Notes: generated by a model from the sequence alone, not told the origin. A stretch of DNA of 64,000 nucleotides from Vibrio rumoiensis 1S-45 (GCF_000286955.2 NZ_AJYK02000026.1:18155-82154); one strand, 5' to 3'; positions 37,790 through 51,040 are shown, counted from the stretch's first letter. A program made the numbers and translations.

Positions 37790-39160
37790 ATGGCCAATTT
37801 TTACCAAGCCAAGAAAAACATTCAAACCAGTCATAAACATCAAGTTGTGACGATTGAAAAACTGGATCATCAAGGTACGGGAATCGCCTATTTCAATAAA
37901 AAACCTATGTTTGTTGAAGGAACATTACCAAATGAAGAGGTTGTCGTTCAACCGATTGAGGATAAAAGTAAATTTATTCGAGCGAAGTTAATCACCATTC
38001 AAAAACCAAGCTCGCAACGCATTGATGCTTTTTGCCCGCACTATCAAACCTGTGGTGGCTGTAATTTGCAGCATTTGGGGCATGATGATCAAATTGCAAT
38101 GAAGTCCGAATCATTAGCGCAAATAATGAATAAATTTTCTGAGAAACCTATCTCTCTGGACGCTACAATTCGCTCTGAACGTTTAGGGTATCGCCGTCGT
38201 GCTCGTATTAGTTTGGTGTTTGATAATAAAAAACAAGCATTGCAATTCGGGTTTCGTGAAAAAGGCAGTAAGCATATTGCGAACGTGACCAATTGCCCGG
38301 TGTTAGAGCCCGCATTGAATGCCTTACTGCCTGAAATAAAAAGCATTTTGAGTTCTTTTTCTCAACCAAGACAGCTAGGACATGTTGAATTAGTGTTTGA
38401 TGGAAAACGTAAAGCGGTTCTACTTCGGCATACTGCTGACTTGTCTGATATTGAGCAGCAACGCTTAATTGATTTTGCCAAGCAAACCGAGGCGACGATG
38501 TACTTGCTGCCAAATAGTGGTGAACTACACTGTTTAATTGGTGAGCCGCTGCAGTGTGTAGAGACGGGCAATAAGATCGATTTTTTACCGACCGATTTTA
38601 TACAAATCAACCAAGGTGTGAATAAAGCCATGGTTGAGCAAGCGGTATCATGGTTAGAGGTCACTAAAACCGACCGTGTACTGGATTTATTTTGTGGTTT
38701 AGGTAACTTTAGCTTCGCTTTGGCTCAAAAAGCCCAATGTGTTGTAGGTGTTGAAGGCGTTCAAGCGATGGTCGATAGAGCGAGAAGTAACGCTCAAATT
38801 AATCAATTAGATAACATAGAGTTCCATCAGGCTGATCTAGAGCAAGACTTTACGCGTAACGATTGGGCTATAAACCGTTTTGATAAAATAGTCTTGGACC
38901 CAGCTCGAGCAGGGGCGACGGGTGTAATAGACAAAATAGCTAAACTTGGCGCGAAATCGGTTGTCTATGTATCGTGTAATCCATCCACTTTAGCCAGAGA
39001 TAGCCAAAGCCTATACCAACAAGGCTATGAGCTGAAAAAGCTCGCAATGATGGATATGTTCCCTCATACCAGCCACCTAGAGTCGATGGCACTGTTTGTT
39101 AAGACCTCTAATGGAAAGAAAAAAAGCGGCAAAAAACCGCGTTCAATCAAGCTTTTTTAA
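37790..39160 (+). CDS. rlmD: 23S rRNA (uracil(1939)-C(5))-methyltransferase RlmD
   Basis: A SAM-dependent m5U methyltransferase of 456 residues. It has an N-terminal TRAM domain (about 12-70) and an iron-sulfur cluster motif with Cys82, Cys88, Cys91 (FCPHYQTCGGC) and a later Cys in NVTNCPVLEP. The methyltransferase domain has the SAM motif LDLFCGLGNFSFALA and the catalytic Cys in VYVSCNPSTLARD. The basic C-terminal tail (KKKSGKKPRSIK) is unusual but plausible for an RNA-binding enzyme. It is upstream of relA, as in E. coli. Confidence 0.95.
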   Translation: MANFYQAKKNIQTSHKHQVVTIEKLDHQGTGIAYFNKKPMFVEGTLPNEEVVVQPIEDKSKFIRAKLITIQKPSSQRIDAFCPHYQTCGGCNLQHLGHDDQIAMKSESLAQIMNKFSEKPISLDATIRSERLGYRRRARISLVFDNKKQALQFGFREKGSKHIANVTNCPVLEPALNALLPEIKSILSSFSQPRQLGHVELVFDGKRKAVLLRHTADLSDIEQQRLIDFAKQTEATMYLLPNSGELHCLIGEPLQCVETGNKIDFLPTDFIQINQGVNKAMVEQAVSWLEVTKTDRVLDLFCGLGNFSFALAQKAQCVVGVEGVQAMVDRARSNAQINQLDNIEFHQADLEQDFTRNDWAINRFDKIVLDPARAGATGVIDKIAKLGAKSVVYVSCNPSTLARDSQSLYQQGYELKKLAMMDMFPHTSHLESMALFVKTSNGKKKSGKKPRSIKLF

Positions 39161-39242
39161 TCAGCATTGATCGAATTGGCAGCAAGAGGGGAGATGCATT
39201 GTTGCCGTTAACCGTTTTTAAATTTATGAGCAGGAATATGTA

Positions 39243-41459
39243 ATGGTCGCAGTTAGAAGCGCACATTTAAATAAGAATGAAGAATTTGAGCTTGAAACTT
39301 GGATAACAAGCTTACATCAAGACGGTAAAACCAGTAATAAGCTGACCCAAGTGTATCAGCAATGTGAAGCGCTACTTGAAGATAGTCCTGAAAAAGGGTT
39401 ACTGCTATGGCGTGGGCGTGAAATGATCGAAATATTGATCACGCTTTCTATGGATCGCCCAACGTTAATGGCCGCTCAGCTTTTCCCAATTGTTACCGCT
39501 GGCTTATTTGAACGAGAAGCATTGGTTGAAGTCTACGGTAAAGAAATCGTTAAGTTGATTGATGGTGTAGAAGAAATGGCCGCCATTGGGCAGCTCAATG
39601 TCAGCATGGGCGAATCAGAAGCATCAGAGCAAGTGGATAACGTGCGCCGGATGTTATTGGCGATGGTCGATGATTTCCGTTGTGTGGTGATCAAACTGGC
39701 TGAACGCATTTGTAATTTACGTGAAGTGAAAAATGAACCTGATGAAGTGCGACAAGCGGCAGCAAAAGAATGTGCCAATATTTACGCACCATTGGCAAAC
39801 CGTTTAGGTATTGGTCAGCTTAAGTGGGAAATAGAAGATTACGCATTCCGATATCAAAATTCTGATATTTATAAAAAAATCGCTAAGCAACTGTCTGAGC
39901 GTCGCATCGTGCGTGAGCAGTATATCCATGATTTTGTGACTAACCTTTCTCAAGATATGAAAGCGGCCAACATTAACGCCGAAGTCAGTGGTCGCCCAAA
40001 ACACATCTACAGTATTTGGCGAAAAATGCAGAAAAAAAATCTGGCATTTGATGAGCTTTTTGATGTGCGAGCGGTACGTATTATTGCCGATCAACTACAA
40101 GATTGTTATGGCGCATTAGGCATGGTGCATACCAAATATAAACACTTGCCGAGTGAGTTTGACGATTATGTAGCCAACCCTAAACCCAACGGATACCAAT
40201 CGATTCATACCGTGGTGTTAGGGCCTGAAGGCAAAACCATTGAGATCCAAATCCGAACCAAGCAAATGCATGAAGATTCGGAGCTTGGGGTGGCCGCGCA
40301 CTGGAAATACAAAGAAGGTGCAACGGTTGCACGCAGTGGCTACGATGAAAAAATCACGTGGTTACGCAAACTGATCGACTGGCAAGAAGAGATGGCCGAT
40401 TCTGGCGAAATGTTGGATGAACTGCGTAGCCAAGTCTTTGATGATCGTGTTTATGCGTTTACTCCAAGGGGCGATGTGGTCGATTTACCCATGGGGGCGA
40501 CGCCACTTGATTTTGCTTACCATATTCACTCTGAAGTCGGGCATCGCTGCATTGGCGCTAAAGTAGGTGGACGCATTGTTCCGTTTACACATAAGTTAGC
40601 GATGGGCGATCAAGTTGAAATCATTACTCAAAAAGAACCAAACCCGTCACGAGATTGGCTCAACCCAAGCTTAGGCTTTGTTCATTCTGGTCGTGCTCGC
40701 GCTAAGATCAACGCATGGTTTAGAAAGCAAAGTCGTGAGAAGAATCTAGAGGCGGGTAAAGATATTTTAGAGGCTGAGCTACTAAAAATTGGTGCGACAT
40801 TAAAGGATGCTCAAAAATATGCTTTGAAGCGCTTTAATGTAAACAACAATGATGAGCTTTTTGTTGGCATCGGCAGTGGTGATTTACGTATTAACCAAGT
40901 GGTTAATCATATTAATGCCTTGGTTAATAAACCGACCGCGGAAGAAGAAGACAAGCAAGCGCTTGCTAAGTTACAAGAAGCGCAAACCGCACATGAAAGT
41001 CGTCCAAGAAAAGATGCAGTCGTAGTGCAAGGCGTTGATAACTTAATGACTCACCTTGCTCGTTGTTGTCAGCCGATCCCGGGAGATGAGATTCGAGGTT
41101 ACATTACTCAAGGGCGTGGTATTTCAGTACACCGCTCTGATTGTGAGCAGCTAGGTGAATTAAATCATCATGCGCCAGAGCGTATTATTGATACGGTGTG
41201 GGGCGGTGGTTCGAACGGTTTATACATTTTGACCATTCGGGTGGAAGCTCTAGAGCGTAGTGGATTATTGAAAGACATCACGACCTTGTTCTCAAACGAG
41301 AAATTAAAGGTGAGCAGCATGAATAGCCGCACCGATTATAAGCGACAAATCACTATTATGGACTTCCATTTAGAAGTGCACAGTGTTGATGTTTTATCAC
41401 GAATCTTGGCTAGGATTGAGCAAATCAAAGATGTGCTGCGTGTGAAACGCTTAAAATAA
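39243..41459 (+). CDS. relA: GTP pyrophosphokinase RelA
   Basis: Ribosome-associated (p)ppGpp synthetase of the stringent response, 738 residues (E. coli 744). The N-terminal region resembles an HD hydrolase but lacks the catalytic HD pair, as in other RelA proteins. The synthetase domain contains NGYQSIHTVVLGPEG. A TGS domain (VYAFTPRGDVVDLPMGATPLDFAY), a Cys-rich segment (RCCQPIPGDEI) and a C-terminal ACT/RRM domain follow. It acts in the same signalling network as YtfK. It is followed by a terminator and mazG. Confidence 0.97.
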   Translation: MVAVRSAHLNKNEEFELETWITSLHQDGKTSNKLTQVYQQCEALLEDSPEKGLLLWRGREMIEILITLSMDRPTLMAAQLFPIVTAGLFEREALVEVYGKEIVKLIDGVEEMAAIGQLNVSMGESEASEQVDNVRRMLLAMVDDFRCVVIKLAERICNLREVKNEPDEVRQAAAKECANIYAPLANRLGIGQLKWEIEDYAFRYQNSDIYKKIAKQLSERRIVREQYIHDFVTNLSQDMKAANINAEVSGRPKHIYSIWRKMQKKNLAFDELFDVRAVRIIADQLQDCYGALGMVHTKYKHLPSEFDDYVANPKPNGYQSIHTVVLGPEGKTIEIQIRTKQMHEDSELGVAAHWKYKEGATVARSGYDEKITWLRKLIDWQEEMADSGEMLDELRSQVFDDRVYAFTPRGDVVDLPMGATPLDFAYHIHSEVGHRCIGAKVGGRIVPFTHKLAMGDQVEIITQKEPNPSRDWLNPSLGFVHSGRARAKINAWFRKQSREKNLEAGKDILEAELLKIGATLKDAQKYALKRFNVNNNDELFVGIGSGDLRINQVVNHINALVNKPTAEEEDKQALAKLQEAQTAHESRPRKDAVVVQGVDNLMTHLARCCQPIPGDEIRGYITQGRGISVHRSDCEQLGELNHHAPERIIDTVWGGGSNGLYILTIRVEALERSGLLKDITTLFSNEKLKVSSMNSRTDYKRQITIMDFHLEVHSVDVLSRILARIEQIKDVLRVKRLK

Positions 41460-41491
41460 AAACGTATTGTTTATCAATTAAATAACAAACT

Positions 41492-41526
41492 AAACACCGC
41501 TAATTTCATCGAGAGCGGTGTTTTTG
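41492..41526 (+). terminator. intrinsic terminator of relA
   Basis: AACACCGCT pairs with AGCGGTGTT, followed by a T5 run. It overlaps the first codons of an upstream-extended mazG frame, which supports the later mazG start. Confidence 0.82.
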
Positions 41527-41544
41527 TATAGGAAAATCAACCCA

Positions 41545-42378
41545 ATGACGATTCCAGCCCCAGCGAATTCAATCGAACAATTACTGACCATCATGCAGCA
41601 GTTGCGCGATCCGGAAAATGGTTGCCCTTGGGATAAAAAACAAACCTTTGGTTCGATTGTTCCCCACACCATAGAAGAAACCTATGAAGTGGTTGATGCC
41701 ATTCACAATCGAGATTGGCCAAATCTACAAGAAGAACTTGGCGATTTGCTGTTTCAAATTATCTTTTACAGTCAAATGGCGAGTGAAGAGTCCTTGTTTG
41801 ATTTTAACGATGTGGTCGAAGGGCTGAATGAAAAGCTTATTCGCCGCCATCCGCATGTTTTTGCCGATGAAGACATCACCACAGAACAAGAACTCAATGC
41901 GCGTTGGGAGGAAGAAAAGCAAAAAGAAAAAACGCAACAAGGCAAACAAGAATCCAGTATTTTAGATTCAGTTCCTGTCGCTCTTCCTGCGTTATCTCGA
42001 GCCAATAAAATCCAGAAAAAAGTAGCTAAATACGGTTTTGATTGGCCAACACTTGGTCCCGTGGTGGATAAAGTGCATGAAGAAATTGATGAAGTAATGG
42101 AAGAAGCGCTACAAGCAAACATCGATTCTAATCGTATTGAAGAGGAATTAGGGGACTTATTGTTTGCGACGGTGAATCTTGTCCGCCATTTAGGTAAAGA
42201 TCCTGAAGTAACATTAGCCAAAGCGAATAAAAAATTTGAACGCCGTTTTCGGGGCGTGGAAACTAAAATTGAGGAGAAAGGAAAAGCCTTGATTGATTGC
42301 CCACTCGATGAGCTAGATAAGGCGTGGGAGCTTGTTAAACAAGAAGAAAAGAAAGCAAAACACATAAGTAATTTGTGA
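41545..42378 (+). CDS. mazG: nucleoside triphosphate pyrophosphohydrolase MazG
   Basis: Hydrolyses nucleoside triphosphates to monophosphates and pyrophosphate. The 277-residue protein has two MazG domains, each with the acidic EExxE-type metal site ([10 protein letters not shown] with [10 protein letters not shown], and [11 protein letters not shown] with [11 protein letters not shown]). In E. coli MazG can lower (p)ppGpp levels, which fits its place after relA. The frame extends upstream to 41518, but that part lies in the relA terminator. ATG 41545 ([14 protein letters not shown]) with AGGA upstream is chosen. There is no mazEF toxin-antitoxin pair here, unlike E. coli. Confidence 0.94.
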   Translation: MTIPAPANSIEQLLTIMQQLRDPENGCPWDKKQTFGSIVPHTIEETYEVVDAIHNRDWPNLQEELGDLLFQIIFYSQMASEESLFDFNDVVEGLNEKLIRRHPHVFADEDITTEQELNARWEEEKQKEKTQQGKQESSILDSVPVALPALSRANKIQKKVAKYGFDWPTLGPVVDKVHEEIDEVMEEALQANIDSNRIEEELGDLLFATVNLVRHLGKDPEVTLAKANKKFERRFRGVETKIEEKGKALIDCPLDELDKAWELVKQEEKKAKHISNL

Positions 42379-42429
42379 TTTTTTGGCTATTCTATTTAGG
42401 GGATAAATTGTCTACGTCGGCTAAATTGA

Positions 42430-44196
<1,767 letters not shown>

Positions 44197-44318
44197 TTAA
44201 AGATTGAAAATGGTTCGTTTCGACGAACAGATGAACTTGTAAAGTAAGATGTAAAAAGGGATATGGGTAGTGGCTTTAAGTTGTGCGACTACCCCATTAG
44301 TTTGACATTTATATTTAA

Positions 44319-45638
<1,320 letters not shown>

Positions 45639-45762
45639 TTCTTCGTATTTGCAGCCGTAGCGGCGTTGACTACTTCGGCTTACCCCCATCACATAGGTAA
45701 ACTATGCTCAGGGGCCTAAGTCGAATTGTCGCCTTGCTACAACAGCAATTACTTTGAATTGA
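45639..45762. repeat. ERIC (intergenic repeat unit) element
   Basis: About 124 bp, ending next to the eno stop codon. The central palindrome has the ERIC layout: CTTACCCCCATCAC, then GCTCAGGGG about 15 bases later. The outer arms TTGCAGCC...GCGTTGACTACTTCGG and GTCGCCTTGCTACAAC...AATTACTTTGAATT match the ends of the enterobacterial ERIC consensus as I remember it. The arms pair (GTAGCGGCG with CGCCTTGCTAC), so the RNA forms a long hairpin. ERICs are non-coding, non-autonomous repeats known from Enterobacteriaceae and Vibrio. It lies between the eno stop codon and the eno terminator, so it is transcribed in eno mRNA. The 45819-46023 remainder of the gap shows nothing definite beyond room for the ftsB promoter. 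Confidence 0.85.
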
Positions 45763-45788
45763 TTCTTCATTGAATTGATCATTACTCT

Positions 45789-45818
45789 TAAATCCTCGCC
45801 TTGGCGGGGATTTTTTTC
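45789..45818 (+). terminator. intrinsic terminator downstream of the ERIC (eno)
   Basis: AATCCTCGCC pairs with GGCGGGGATT (with G-T pairs) around a tight loop, followed by a T7 run. Confidence 0.85.
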
Positions 45819-46023
45819 AATACAAGAAAGGCGGTTTTGCAGCTTAGTTACTTTGTTTGTTCGTGATTACTGAATCTGTTTTTCTTGTGGCTTTTTTCGA
45901 GTCACGTTTATCCTAGCGACAAGAAACGCCCTTCCTATTTTTCTTTCTAACTTTTCACTTGCTAAATTATGATCGTACCCATCGAATGAGGTATCATTAG
46001 CGCAAGATTTTTTTAGCGAGTAG

Positions 46024-46338
46024 ATGATGCGGATATTTACTTTAGTTTTGATAACCATACTTTGCACATTGCAGTATGACTTGTTCTTTGGCAAGAATGG
46101 GATCATCGACTATAACGCGGTGCATTCAGATATTGCAGTGCAACAAGAAGTGAATAATAGCCTTAAAAAGCGTAACGATTTAATGTTTGCGGAAATTGAC
46201 GATCTTCGTCAAGGGCTTGATGCGATTGAAGAACGTGCTCGCCATGAGCTTGGTATGATCAAAAATGGTGAAACTTTCTATCGAATTATCGGTGATGATA
46301 ATGAAGCCAATTCCACATTTAACTCGGATGATGAGTGA
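46024..46338 (+). CDS. ftsB: cell division protein FtsB
   Basis: A 104-residue bitopic inner-membrane protein of the divisome that forms the FtsQLB complex. A short cytosolic tip, one transmembrane segment (about residues 3-21) and a periplasmic coiled coil (about 30-75) are visible. The family phrase [21 protein letters not shown] follows in two parts ([12 protein letters not shown], then GETFYRII). Its stop codon overlaps the ispD start by one base. Confidence 0.94.
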   Translation: MMRIFTLVLITILCTLQYDLFFGKNGIIDYNAVHSDIAVQQEVNNSLKKRNDLMFAEIDDLRQGLDAIEERARHELGMIKNGETFYRIIGDDNEANSTFNSDDE

Positions 46339-47081
46339 TGGGAGATATCACAACGCTGGATAAGCAGCGCTTTGCTGTTGTTGTCCCTGCCGCTGGGGTA
46401 GGAAAGCGTATGCAAGCGAATCACCCTAAGCAATATCTTCCACTTCTTGGTAAAGCTATTTTAGAGCACACGGTAGAATGTTTGCTCGCACACCCTAAGG
46501 TTGAATTGGTTGTCTTAGCAATCAGTGAGGGTGATGAATACTTTGCAGATTTAGACATAGCCACTCACCCCCAAGTGATTCGTGTGGCTGGTGGACAAGA
46601 GCGAGCCGATTCGGTGCTTTCTGGTTTAAGTTACTTGGCAACTAATCATGCTCAAGACTATCCTTGGGTACTGGTTCACGATGCAGCAAGACCATGCATC
46701 ACACATGCTGATATTACTAAGCTCATTGAGCAATGTGTGCTTGCCAATCAAGGTGGTATTTTAGCCACACCAGTGCGCGATACCATGAAGCAATCTTTCG
46801 TGAATAAAAATGCTCACAATTGCATTGAAGAAACGATTGACCGTAGTCAGCTCTGGCATGCACTAACGCCCCAAATGTTCCCATTAGAATCATTGGAAAG
46901 TGCACTATCTCAGGCATTACAGCAAGGTAGTGATATTACCGACGAAGCTTCGGCGATGGAGCTCATCGGGCAAACACCTTTATTGGTGCAAGGTCGGGCG
47001 GATAACATCAAGATTACCCAACCTGAAGATCTTGCATTAGCCGCTTTTTTTCTAACGGATCGTCTTGCGGATCCTAATTAA
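46338..47081 (+). CDS. ispD: 2-C-methyl-D-erythritol 4-phosphate cytidylyltransferase
   Basis: Third step of the MEP isoprenoid pathway: joins CTP and MEP. About 247 residues. The nucleotide-binding motif [18 protein letters not shown] lies near residue 17, and VHDAARPCI and [11 protein letters not shown] follow. ATG at 46338 overlaps the ftsB stop codon (TGATG), so translation is coupled. The frame also opens at GTG 46335. It is followed 24 bp later by ispF. Confidence 0.95.
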   Translation: MGDITTLDKQRFAVVVPAAGVGKRMQANHPKQYLPLLGKAILEHTVECLLAHPKVELVVLAISEGDEYFADLDIATHPQVIRVAGGQERADSVLSGLSYLATNHAQDYPWVLVHDAARPCITHADITKLIEQCVLANQGGILATPVRDTMKQSFVNKNAHNCIEETIDRSQLWHALTPQMFPLESLESALSQALQQGSDITDEASAMELIGQTPLLVQGRADNIKITQPEDLALAAFFLTDRLADPN

Positions 47082-47105
47082 CGTATTCAATACCAAGGAT
47101 AAATA

Positions 47106-47582
47106 ATGATTCGAATTGGTCATGGCTTTGATGTACATAAATTTGGTGGTGAAGGCCCTGTTATTATCGGTGGTGTAGCGATTCCCTATGAGCAAGGTCT
47201 CATTGCCCATTCCGATGGTGATGTGGCACTTCATGCATTAACCGATGCCTTGTTAGGTGCGATTGCTGCCGGAGATATAGGTAAGCATTTCCCTGATACT
47301 GATGATAAGTGGAAAGGCGCGGATAGCCGAGCATTGCTTCGTGAAGTTTACCGTTTTGTTAAAGAAAAAGGCTATGTGTTGGGTAATGCTGATGTCACTA
47401 TCATCGCTCAAGCACCGAAAATGCTGCCGTTTATTCAAAGTATGAGAGCTGCGATTGCATCGGATCTTGAGACGGATATCGATAATATTAACGTGAAAGC
47501 GACAACCACTGAAAAACTAGGCTTTACTGGACGTAAAGAAGGCATCGCTTGTGAAGCGGTTGCGTTAATCGTTCGCCAATAA
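47106..47582 (+). CDS. ispF: 2-C-methyl-D-erythritol 2,4-cyclodiphosphate synthase
   Basis: Cyclises CDP-ME 2-phosphate in the MEP pathway, two steps after IspD. The 158-residue protein has the zinc-binding GHGFDVHKF, the signature [18 protein letters not shown] and the C-terminal [15 protein letters not shown]. IspD and IspF are separate proteins here, as in E. coli, and not fused. Confidence 0.97.
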   Translation: MIRIGHGFDVHKFGGEGPVIIGGVAIPYEQGLIAHSDGDVALHALTDALLGAIAAGDIGKHFPDTDDKWKGADSRALLREVYRFVKEKGYVLGNADVTIIAQAPKMLPFIQSMRAAIASDLETDIDNINVKATTTEKLGFTGRKEGIACEAVALIVRQ

Positions 47583-47610
47583 TTACTAATTAACCAATAA
47601 GATTGAATTC

Positions 47611-48666
47611 ATGACAGATATCCTAGCGCCATTTGCCTATCTATTAGGAAAACCAACGGCACAAGCGAAAGTAAAAGCGCAAGCGAAAGACTTTCAAGTG
47701 ATTGAGGACCTTGGTTTTGCTTTCTCTGGTGAAGGTGAACACTTCATGGTGAAAATTCGCAAAGAGGGTGAAAATACCGCTTATGTTGCCAACGAATTAG
47801 CCAAAGCTTGTGGAGTGTCATCGAAAAGCATTAGCTGGGCTGGCTTGAAAGATCGCCATGCAGTGACTGAACAGTGGTTAAGTGTTCATTTACCTAAAAT
47901 TGGTGATGAGCTAGATATTGCAACATTTGAAGCACAACACCCTAGTGTGAAAATTCTTGAAACTGCTCGTCATAATAAAAAATTACGCCCAGGTGATTTA
48001 GTCGGTAATGGTTTTGTGATTCGCTTGGTTGAAGTGACTCATGTTGATGATGTGGTCGCTCGTTTAGAGAAAGTGAAATCGTTAGGTGTGCCTAATTATT
48101 TTGGCTCGCAACGTTTTGGACGTGAAGGTAATAATTTATCTGAAGCGCGTCGTTGGGGGCGTGATAATGTTCGTACACGCAATCAAAACCAACGCAGCCT
48201 ATACCTTTCAACGGCTCGTTCATGGATTTTCAATCACATTGTTTCTCATCGAATTGAATTACAATGCTTTCATCAGTTGCTTGATGGCGATCTAGTGCAC
48301 AACACCAATGATGAGCAGCTGCTAGTTGATGAACAAAACCTTGAAACTTTACAGCAACAGCTCAATGAAAAAGTATTACAGCTAACAGCAGCATTAGCTG
48401 GCGACAATGCTTTACCAACCGAAAATAAAGCCGAAGCACTTGAAACTCAATTTTTAGATGCTGAGCCTGATTTAATGAAACTGATCCGTGGTAATCGTAT
48501 GCGCCATGATCGTCGTCCGGTTGCGTTATATGCGGATAACATGTCTTGGCAGGTGGATGGTTCAGATGTTGTAGTTTCATTCTCGTTACCATCTGGTAGC
48601 TTTGCTACGTCGATTTTACGTGAAGTGGTCAATGAAATAGAAATTGAGCGCGTATACAACAATTAA
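47611..48666 (+). CDS. truD: tRNA pseudouridine(13) synthase TruD
   Basis: Forms pseudouridine 13 in tRNA-Glu. The 351-residue protein (E. coli 349) has the catalytic Asp in AGLKDRHAVTEQW and the TRUD insertion domain in its middle. GVPNYFGSQRFGREGNN and the C-terminal FSLPSGSFATSILREV complete the family pattern. It follows ispF by 28 bp in the conserved ispF-truD-surE order. Confidence 0.96.
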   Translation: MTDILAPFAYLLGKPTAQAKVKAQAKDFQVIEDLGFAFSGEGEHFMVKIRKEGENTAYVANELAKACGVSSKSISWAGLKDRHAVTEQWLSVHLPKIGDELDIATFEAQHPSVKILETARHNKKLRPGDLVGNGFVIRLVEVTHVDDVVARLEKVKSLGVPNYFGSQRFGREGNNLSEARRWGRDNVRTRNQNQRSLYLSTARSWIFNHIVSHRIELQCFHQLLDGDLVHNTNDEQLLVDEQNLETLQQQLNEKVLQLTAALAGDNALPTENKAEALETQFLDAEPDLMKLIRGNRMRHDRRPVALYADNMSWQVDGSDVVVSFSLPSGSFATSILREVVNEIEIERVYNN

Positions 48667-48741
48667 TTAATCGTCAATTAGGAACCGGTGATGGATGTCA
48701 CTCCTTCTACAGGCATCATCGGGATAAAAATAGGGAAATCA

Positions 48742-49482
48742 ATGAAGATATTATTGAGTAATGACGATGGCGTGAATGCGCAAGGGATAAACACATTAGC
48801 AGAAGTCTTATCTGATATTGCGGAAATTGTGATTGTTGCCCCTGATCGTAATCGCTCTGGTGCTTCGAATTCGTTAACATTAGAAACACCGTTACGAGTG
48901 ACACAAGTTCGCCCCAATGTTTACTCTGTACAAGGTACACCAACAGATTGTGTGCATTTTGCATTAAATGAATTGATGAAAAACGAAATGCCAGATCTTG
49001 TGGTATCCGGCATTAACCATGGTGCTAACCTTGGAGATGATGTGCTGTATTCCGGTACCGTTGCTGCGGCAATGGAAGGTCATTTTTTAGGGGTTCAATC
49101 CATTGCGATTTCGTTAGTGGGAAAAACCCACTTTGATACCGCAGCGCAAATTGCCAAAGATGTGATTCTACAGCATGTCAAAAGCCCGATCCCTGCTCAT
49201 CATCTGATCAGTGTTAACGTTCCTGATCTTGCGCTTGAACAACTCGCCGGTACTCGTGTGACACGTCTTGGGGCTCGTCATCATGCGGAAGATATGATCA
49301 AACAACTTGACCCGCGTGGGCAAGAGGTCTATTGGCTTGGCCCTCCTGGGAAAGAAGCAGATGCTGGAGACGGTACTGATTTTTATGCAATAGAGAAAGG
49401 TGAAGTCTCTATCACGCCATTAAGAGTCGATTTGACCGCGCATGAAGCGTTGCAACAAATGCGCGATTGGGTCAATCCTTAA
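48742..49482 (+). CDS. surE: 5'/3'-nucleotidase SurE
   Basis: A metal-dependent phosphatase for nucleoside monophosphates and short polyphosphates, linked to stationary-phase survival. About 246 residues. The acidic metal site is [12 protein letters not shown] at the N-terminus, and [36 protein letters not shown] complete the pattern (in two blocks: [13 protein letters not shown] and [12 protein letters not shown]). The frame extends to 48688, but AGGGA just before 48742 and the universal [10 protein letters not shown] start decide for 48742. Confidence 0.95.
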   Translation: MKILLSNDDGVNAQGINTLAEVLSDIAEIVIVAPDRNRSGASNSLTLETPLRVTQVRPNVYSVQGTPTDCVHFALNELMKNEMPDLVVSGINHGANLGDDVLYSGTVAAAMEGHFLGVQSIAISLVGKTHFDTAAQIAKDVILQHVKSPIPAHHLISVNVPDLALEQLAGTRVTRLGARHHAEDMIKQLDPRGQEVYWLGPPGKEADAGDGTDFYAIEKGEVSITPLRVDLTAHEALQQMRDWVNP

Positions 49483-49517
49483 TCGATACATTGAGTCTAA
49501 GAAAACGAACAGGCAAT

Positions 49518-50144
49518 ATGAACAATATCAAAGCAGATCAATTGGTGAGTTTCTTGCAACAAAAAGGCATTTCAGACAGCCATCTCTTAAATGTAATGAG
49601 AATGCTGCCTCGTGAATATTTTTTGTCGGAAGCGATGCGCCACCAAGCTTATGATAATAACGCATTACCAATAGGGGCAGGGCAAACCATCTCTCAGCCC
49701 TACATTGTTGCCAAAATGACGCAGCTACTTAACCTTAAAGCTAATAGTCGAGTGTTAGAGATTGGAACGGGGTCTGGTTATCAAACGGCTGTATTGTCAA
49801 AAATGGTTGACCATGTTTACTCGATAGAAAGAATAAAGTCATTGCAATGGGATGCGAAACGTCGCCTAAAGCAACTTGATATTTATAATGTCTCGACGAA
49901 ACATGGCGATGGTTGGCAAGGATGGGCATCCAAAGGTCCTTTTGATGCGATTATTGTCACAGCGGCTGCCTCACATTTACCTGAACAATTGGTTGAACAA
50001 CTGGCGGAAGGTGGTGTTTTGATTGTGCCAATTGGTGATGAACATCAAGAATTGATAAAAATAGAAAAACGAAATGGAGAATGCCTTTCTACTTTGGTAG
50101 AGGTTGTGAGGTTTGTGCCTCTTATTCCCGGTGAGTTAGCATAA
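49518..50144 (+). CDS. pcm: protein-L-isoaspartate O-methyltransferase
   Basis: Repairs isoaspartyl damage in proteins with SAM. It has 208 residues, exactly as E. coli Pcm. [16 protein letters not shown] and the SAM motif [15 protein letters not shown] are clear, with [16 protein letters not shown] after them. The frame overlaps surE if started at 49467. ATG 49518 ([10 protein letters not shown]) with AGG upstream gives the standard length. It lies between surE and nlpD. Confidence 0.95.
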   Translation: MNNIKADQLVSFLQQKGISDSHLLNVMRMLPREYFLSEAMRHQAYDNNALPIGAGQTISQPYIVAKMTQLLNLKANSRVLEIGTGSGYQTAVLSKMVDHVYSIERIKSLQWDAKRRLKQLDIYNVSTKHGDGWQGWASKGPFDAIIVTAAASHLPEQLVEQLAEGGVLIVPIGDEHQELIKIEKRNGECLSTLVEVVRFVPLIPGELA

Positions 50145-50160
50145 AAGTAGGATTGGAATC

Positions 50161-50985
50161 TTGGTATTGCTGAAAAGTATTTTTACATCTTTGATATTAC
50201 TTGTTTTTGTAGCTGGCTGTTCTTATCAGCCATTAACGGACGACAGAGGCAGCTATAAAGGCAGTTATTATGTCGTTGAAAAAGGGGACAGTGTCTATTT
50301 TATTTCTGTCCTGGCAGACAAAGATGTTAACGATATCATCCGCTATAACCATTTGAAGCCACCTTACACCATCCACCCTGGTCAAAAGTTGAATCTTTGG
50401 CGCCCTGTTTATGTGCCTCCAGCGTTCGATGGAACCGGCGCAGGAAATAGCCAAGTCGCTTCTGCACCTGCTAAAAAAGCGCCAAGCTCTACGACTAAAG
50501 TTGAAAGGAAAGATTCAACTTCCCCAGTTGTGCAATCTCAATCAAAGGAGTATGTTGGTGGTGAAAGTAAACAAAATGTTAACAATAATGTCACCCAATC
50601 TACATCTAAAAACGACAAGGTAGAGCGCTGGGTGTGGCCAACAAAAGGCAGAATAATCAGTAAGTTTTCTGTTGGTGATCAAGGCAATAAAGGGATTGAT
50701 ATTACCGGGCAAAGAGGGCAAGACGTTGTATCTACCGCAGCAGGAGTCGTGGTATATGCGGGGAATGCGCTACGAGGTTATGGAAACTTAATCATTATTA
50801 AACACAATGATGAGTATCTAAGTGCCTATGCTCACAATGATCGCTTGTTAATAAAAGAAGGGCAATCGGTAAAAACTGGCCAGAAAATTGCTTTAATGGG
50901 TAGTACCGGTACAAACAGTGTCCGTTTACACTTTGAAATTCGATACAAAGGTAAGTCAGTGAATCCTGAACGCTACTTACAATAA
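50161..50985 (+). CDS. nlpD: lipoprotein NlpD, activator of cell-wall amidase
   Basis: A 274-residue outer-membrane lipoprotein: signal peptide with lipobox VAGC and modified Cys20. It has a LysM peptidoglycan-binding domain (about 37-82, YVVEKGDSVYFISVLAD), a Ser/Lys/Gln-rich linker and a C-terminal LytM (M23) domain (about 160-274). The zinc-binding residues are incomplete (NKGIDI, AYAHND), so it is not an active peptidase. E. coli NlpD activates amidase AmiC in division. Start is TTG at 50161 with AGGA eight bases before; no ATG is available. It is followed by rpoS, whose main promoter usually lies inside nlpD. Confidence 0.93.
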   Translation: MVLLKSIFTSLILLVFVAGCSYQPLTDDRGSYKGSYYVVEKGDSVYFISVLADKDVNDIIRYNHLKPPYTIHPGQKLNLWRPVYVPPAFDGTGAGNSQVASAPAKKAPSSTTKVERKDSTSPVVQSQSKEYVGGESKQNVNNNVTQSTSKNDKVERWVWPTKGRIISKFSVGDQGNKGIDITGQRGQDVVSTAAGVVVYAGNALRGYGNLIIIKHNDEYLSAYAHNDRLLIKEGQSVKTGQKIALMGSTGTNSVRLHFEIRYKGKSVNPERYLQ

Positions 50986-51040
50986 ATGACATATTAAGTT
51001 GTTATGTCTTGCTAACTTAATTCGCCAAGGGGAGGCGCTT

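Noticed and set aside
41460..41544. Upstream extension of mazG to 41518, or a mazEF module as in E. coli
   Set aside because: The added residues fall in the relA terminator, and no toxin or antitoxin reading frame exists in the 85 bp gap.
41772..42365. 197-codon minus-strand frame opposite mazG
   Set aside because: Antisense shadow of the well-supported mazG gene; serine-rich low-complexity product.
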